A stretch of DNA of 64,000 nucleotides from Algoriphagus alkaliphilus (GTDB lineage Bacteria > Bacteroidota > Bacteroidia > Cytophagales > Cyclobacteriaceae): positions 29,077-93,076 of the forward strand of contig NZ_FMXE01000019.1 in the NCBI RefSeq assembly GCF_900103735.1. Reading direction: 5' to 3'. Below are positions 61,442-64,000 of this stretch, in pieces (the stretch's first letter is position 1; the number at the start of each line of letters is the position of its first letter). The notes below the pieces were generated by a model. The model was not told the DNA's origin. It was given only the letters and a program-made list of their open reading frames with translations, and ran no database searches. A program made the translations under genes and the position numbers.

Positions 61442-62605
61442 TCAATACTCAAACGTCCCGTACTGACTCTGAATTGTGACTTTTTTGGTACCGTGAGGCT
61501 CGACTCGGCCGATAATTTTGGCCTCTACTCCGTATGATTCCGCGATGTCGATGATTTCCTCGGCGAAGCGCTCATCGAGGTAAACCTCCATCCGATGACC
61601 CATGTTGAAGACCTTATACATCTCTTTCCAGTCTGTTCCGCTTTCTTCCTGAATAACCCGGAACAATGGTGGGGTTTCAAACAGGTTATCTTTGATGACG
61701 TGAACTTTGTCCACAAAATGCAGTACTTTGGTCTGTGCCCCTCCGCTGCAATGCACCAGCCCATGAACATGCGGACGCATATAGTTGAGGACATCCACCA
61801 TGATCGGAGCGTAGGTTCGGGTTGGGGAAAGGACGAGCTTGCCCATGTTGACCGGGGCACCCGGAGCGGGATCGGTCAGGTTATATTTTCCGGAGTAAAC
61901 CAGATCATCAGGAACAGCCGGATCAAAGCTTTCAGGGTATTTGGTTTTCAGAAGTTTATTGAAAATGTCGTGACGGGCTGAAGTCAGGCCATTTGAGCCC
62001 ATTCCACCATTGTACCCAGTCTCATAGTTGGCTTGGCCAAAGGATGAAAGCCCAACGATCACATCTCCTGCCTGGATTTTGTCATTGGAAATGACATCCT
62101 CTCTGCGCATGCGGCAGGTAACCGTACTGTCAACGATAATTGTCCGTACCAGATCTCCCACATCGGCAGTTTCTCCTCCGGTGAGTACGACATTTACACC
62201 GTTATCTCGGAGCATTTGCAGGACTTCTTCCGTGCCTTGAATAATGGCAGCGATTACTTCTCCCGGGATCAGGTTTTTGTTTCTTCCGATGGTGGAGGAA
62301 ACCAAAATATTATTGATTGCACCTACACAAAGCAGGTCATCCGTATTCATGATGATGGCATCCTGCGCTATTCCCTTCCAAACGCTAAGGTCACCGGTCT
62401 CTTTCCAATAGAGGTAAGCCAAAGACGACTTGGTACCGGCACCGTCCGCATGCATGATATTGCAGTACTCCGGATCATTGCCGAGCGTGTCTTCCACGAT
62501 TTTACAAAAAGCCTGCGGAAAAAGGCCTTTGTCAAGCTTGGAAATGGCGTTGTAAACGTCTTCTTTGGATGCGGAAACTCCGCGCTGCATATAGCGCTCG
62601 TTCAT
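61442..62605 (-). CDS. purM: Phosphoribosylformylglycinamidine cyclo-ligase (AIR synthase)
   Basis: A 387-residue PurM-family protein: HADGAGTKSSLAYLYWKETGDLSVW and MNTDDLLCVGAINNILVSSTIGRNKNLIPG, then VNVVLTGGETADVGDLVRTIIVDSTV and HVHGLVHCSGGAQTKVLHF. It closes the imidazole ring in purine synthesis. It is longer than the classical PurM (about 345), as is usual in Bacteroidota. The start is ATG at 62605. Confidence 0.9.
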   Translation of the reverse strand: MNERYMQRGVSASKEDVYNAISKLDKGLFPQAFCKIVEDTLGNDPEYCNIMHADGAGTKSSLAYLYWKETGDLSVWKGIAQDAIIMNTDDLLCVGAINNILVSSTIGRNKNLIPGEVIAAIIQGTEEVLQMLRDNGVNVVLTGGETADVGDLVRTIIVDSTVTCRMRREDVISNDKIQAGDVIVGLSSFGQANYETGYNGGMGSNGLTSARHDIFNKLLKTKYPESFDPAVPDDLVYSGKYNLTDPAPGAPVNMGKLVLSPTRTYAPIMVDVLNYMRPHVHGLVHCSGGAQTKVLHFVDKVHVIKDNLFETPPLFRVIQEESGTDWKEMYKVFNMGHRMEVYLDERFAEEIIDIAESYGVEAKIIGRVEPHGTKKVTIQSQYGTFEY

Positions 62606-62788
62606 GATGGGGGATGATTTGGTTAAGTCAAAGGTACGGAATTGAGTTTTGAAAGATTGAAAAATTTGAAAATTGTAGGCTTTGCCAGAAGGTATGTTTA
62701 AACATGCGTTTTAAAGAAATCAGCTTTCAAACTTTTGAATCAGAGAACCCTCAGTAATCAAAATGTGTATTTTTATAAAAACCTACAC
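62606..62788. other. Intergenic stretch before the vapB gene, with a palindrome
   Basis: 62641-62672 is a word-repeat chain (ttgagttttgaaagattgaaaaatttg). 62726-62739, TTCAAA CT TTTGAA, is a 12-of-14 palindrome about 50 bp before the vapB start and might be its operator. Confidence 0.35.
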
Positions 62789-62992
62789 ATGAGAACAAAT
62801 ATTGACATCGACGAAGAGTTGATTCGTGAAGCAATGAAGCTAACGGGAATCACGACGAAAAAAGGTGTGGTTGAAAAGGCTCTTGCGAACATGGTTTCCC
62901 TTAAGAAGCAGGAAAAAATTAAGCAGATTAGAGGGAAATATCAATGGGAAGGAGATCTTGACGAAATGAGAGAAAATCGTGATTTTGGTTGA
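62789..62992 (+). CDS. vapB: VapB-family antitoxin
   Basis: A 67-residue ribbon-helix-helix antitoxin (MRTNIDIDEELIREAMKLTG, then TTKKGVVEKALANMVSLKK) with an acidic tail (GDLDEMRENRDFG). ATG at 62789 is preferred to the in-frame ATG at 62735, which adds 18 implausible residues. The paired toxin frame begins at 62979, inside its end. Confidence 0.85.
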   Translation: MRTNIDIDEELIREAMKLTGITTKKGVVEKALANMVSLKKQEKIKQIRGKYQWEGDLDEMRENRDFG

Positions 62993-63371
62993 CAGCTCAG
63001 TTTGGATTTCTTACTTAAATGGTAAAAACACGAAAGAAGCAGAGTTTCTTAGTCGGTTTATTTGAGTGGAAAATATTCTGATGACTGATTTAATCTATAC
63101 TGAAATTCTTCAAGGGTATCGTGAAGACTATGTTTTCAATGAAGTTAAGAGTTTCCTTGATGAGTTTCCTTTTGCAATAGTTGGAGGTCAAGAAATAGCT
63201 CTGAAATCCGCTCAGAATTATCGGTTTTTGCGAAAAAAAGGCATCACAATTCGTAAAACCATCGACTCCTATATTGCTACATACTGCATTGAGAAAGAGT
63301 TGATTTTACTTCATTTGGATAAGGACCTCCAGCCATTTGTAGATCATTTGGGGCTTAAATCGATTTTTTGA
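62979..63371 (+). pseudogene. vapC: VapC toxin gene interrupted by an in-frame TGA
   Basis: A PIN-domain frame opens with GTG at 62979, overlapping vapB by 14 bp (LVDSSVWISYLNGKNTKEAEF). It hits TGA at 63063-63065 (codon 29) and continues as VENILMTDLIYTEILQGYRED to TTLRK...LLHLDKDLQPFVDHLGLKSIF at 63371. All three typical acidic positions (Asp in VDSS, Glu in YTEIL, Asp near DSYIATYCIEK) are on the frame. A GGA to TGA change at the codon would restore a normal protein, so this is a recent inactivation or an error. Confidence 0.8.
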
Positions 63372-63388
63372 GATTTAAGCTAGTTTAG

Positions 63389-63437
63389 TTTCCCGCAGAT
63401 TTTCGCAGAAAAAAACACAGATTTTCACAGATTTTTT
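63389..63437. repeat. Partial copy of the TTTCCCGCAGAT element
   Basis: tttcccgcagattttcgcagaaaaaaacacagattttcacagatttttt shares the left end and inner words with the elements at 4075-4197 and 5437-5545. The right end is not found. Confidence 0.5.
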
Positions 63438-63530
63438 CAAAAAAATTAGATGTTAGGAATGGGTTAGCTTGATGTTAATTCACAGACCAAACTTTTTTAA
63501 ATCCTAATTCCTCGAAGTATCATAATTTGT

Positions 63531-63678
63531 AACTACGTATATCCGCTTTCTTACCAGTAACCAAATTTTATAAATGTTCACCTCGACTTTCCTCCCCTCC
63601 CATCATTAACCCCGAATCCGGAGGCCGAGCGAAGTCGAGGCCATTTTTGATCTACTGGCATCATTGCGGATAATCATA
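63531..63678. mobile_element. ~150 bp terminal-inverted-repeat (MITE-like) element, copy 3
   Basis: The left end tacgtatatccgctttcttaccagtaacc (TATCCGC at 63540-63546) and right end ctactggcatcattgcggataatcat (63653-63678) match copies 1 and 2. The middle holds a second inverted repeat, CCTCGACTT (63581-63589) against AAGTCGAGG (63632-63640). The group II intron starts directly beyond the right end. Confidence 0.6.
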
Positions 63679-63679
63679 T

Positions 63680-64000
63680 GTGTGCCTTGAAGCGGAGGAA
63701 TAAGTCCTACGCATGCTGTTGAAAAGATGATGGTAGGTCCATCGTGTAGGCTGTCAGCCAGACTTCACAAACCACTTTATGGTGCGTTTCACCGAAAGGT
63801 ACTCGTATTGAGCGATAAAGAAAAGGCGGAGGTCATCCGTCAGGTGAGTAACGGGGAGTTGAACGAGAGTGAACCTCCATAGTAAAACATCGATATATCC
63901 ATAGCCCATACTGAAACTGAGGGGGTATATGTGTTCTCAGGAATAAAGTCCGGCAGGTGTAAGCTGCTACTGGCCGGACAGTATGCGGTGTAAAGGAGGC
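63680..64000 (+). mobile_element. Group II intron, 5' end (runs out of the window)
   Basis: The sequence from 63680 begins GTGTGCC, fitting the GUGYG 5' splice motif. It is a non-coding, structured stretch with GC-rich paired segments (ggaggtcatccgtcaggtgagtaac, gggagttgaacgagag, cctccatagtaaaac), in the style of domain I of bacterial group II introns, and a later cggcaggtgtaagctgctactggccgg hairpin. The reverse-transcriptase gene and 3' end would lie beyond 64000. The call rests on the 5' motif and style, not on a full structure. Confidence 0.6.

Noticed and set aside
1..64000. tRNA, rRNA or CRISPR array
   Set aside because: I saw no TTCGAATC-type T-arm patterns or 16S/23S motifs and no regular direct repeat with spacers; a short tRNA could be missed without computation.

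Overview
The window comes from a Bacteroidota chromosome, most likely a Cytophagales member of the Cyclobacteriaceae (Algoriphagus-like). The placement is an inference. It rests on a type IX secretion (T9SS) core operon (a PorP/SprF-like gene followed by gldK-gldL-gldM-gldN) with a PorW/SprE-type lipoprotein gene nearby, on PF14905-type and carboxypeptidase-regulatory/TonB-plug surface proteins, on candidate promoters with TAnnTTTG -7 boxes, and on intergenic repeats of a kind typical of this group. I found no rRNA, tRNA or CRISPR array.

Layout. 1-3.3 kb: the end of an outer-membrane barrel receptor, a gene remnant, a small orphan antitoxin-like gene and an ABC-F ATPase. 3.5-9.9 kb: a divergent peptide deformylase, a Fic protein bracketed by two copies of a ~110-120 bp inverted-repeat element, a PLP-dependent threonine/serine dehydratase, a DUF4143-type ATPase with palindromic repeats in front, an App1-like phosphatase and a small exported protein. 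9.9-10.3 kb: two tandem ~150 bp terminal-inverted-repeat elements. 10.4-20 kb: gltX, two tandem MG2/TonB-plug paralogues plus a small barrel, and aroQ (TTG start) coupled to a class V aminotransferase. 20-28 kb (minus strand): two parvulin foldases, an RsbU/RsbV/RsbW-like partner-switching module, a DUF721/DciA-like gene and hemW.

28-44 kb: a BamA/TamA-like barrel, DUF4271, hemD and the T9SS operon, then on the minus strand uvrC, a class A penicillin-binding protein and the PorW/SprE lipoprotein. GldL/GldM form the proton-driven motor and GldK/GldN the periplasmic ring; SprE/PorW is a known accessory lipoprotein. 44-50 kb: an ATP synthase cluster (atpZ-like, small membrane protein, atpB-E-F-H-A-G) without atpD and atpC, with an attenuator-like hairpin between atpE and atpF. 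50-53.4 kb: an accessory block of an HNH nuclease-like gene overlapping a methyltransferase-HIT fusion, converging on an AAA ATPase whose upstream region is a 14-bp tandem repeat made of -7-like boxes. This is the best candidate for an undescribed system.

53.4-64 kb: a baeRF-type protein, an SGNH hydrolase, an integral membrane protein, an acyl-CoA dehydrogenase, an intact PIN toxin-antitoxin pair, a methyltransferase gene broken by a TAG codon, a ceramidase-like protein, purM, and a second VapB/VapC locus whose toxin is broken by a TGA. The window ends inside what looks like a group II intron (5' end near 63680) inserted at the outer edge of a third ~150 bp inverted-repeat element.
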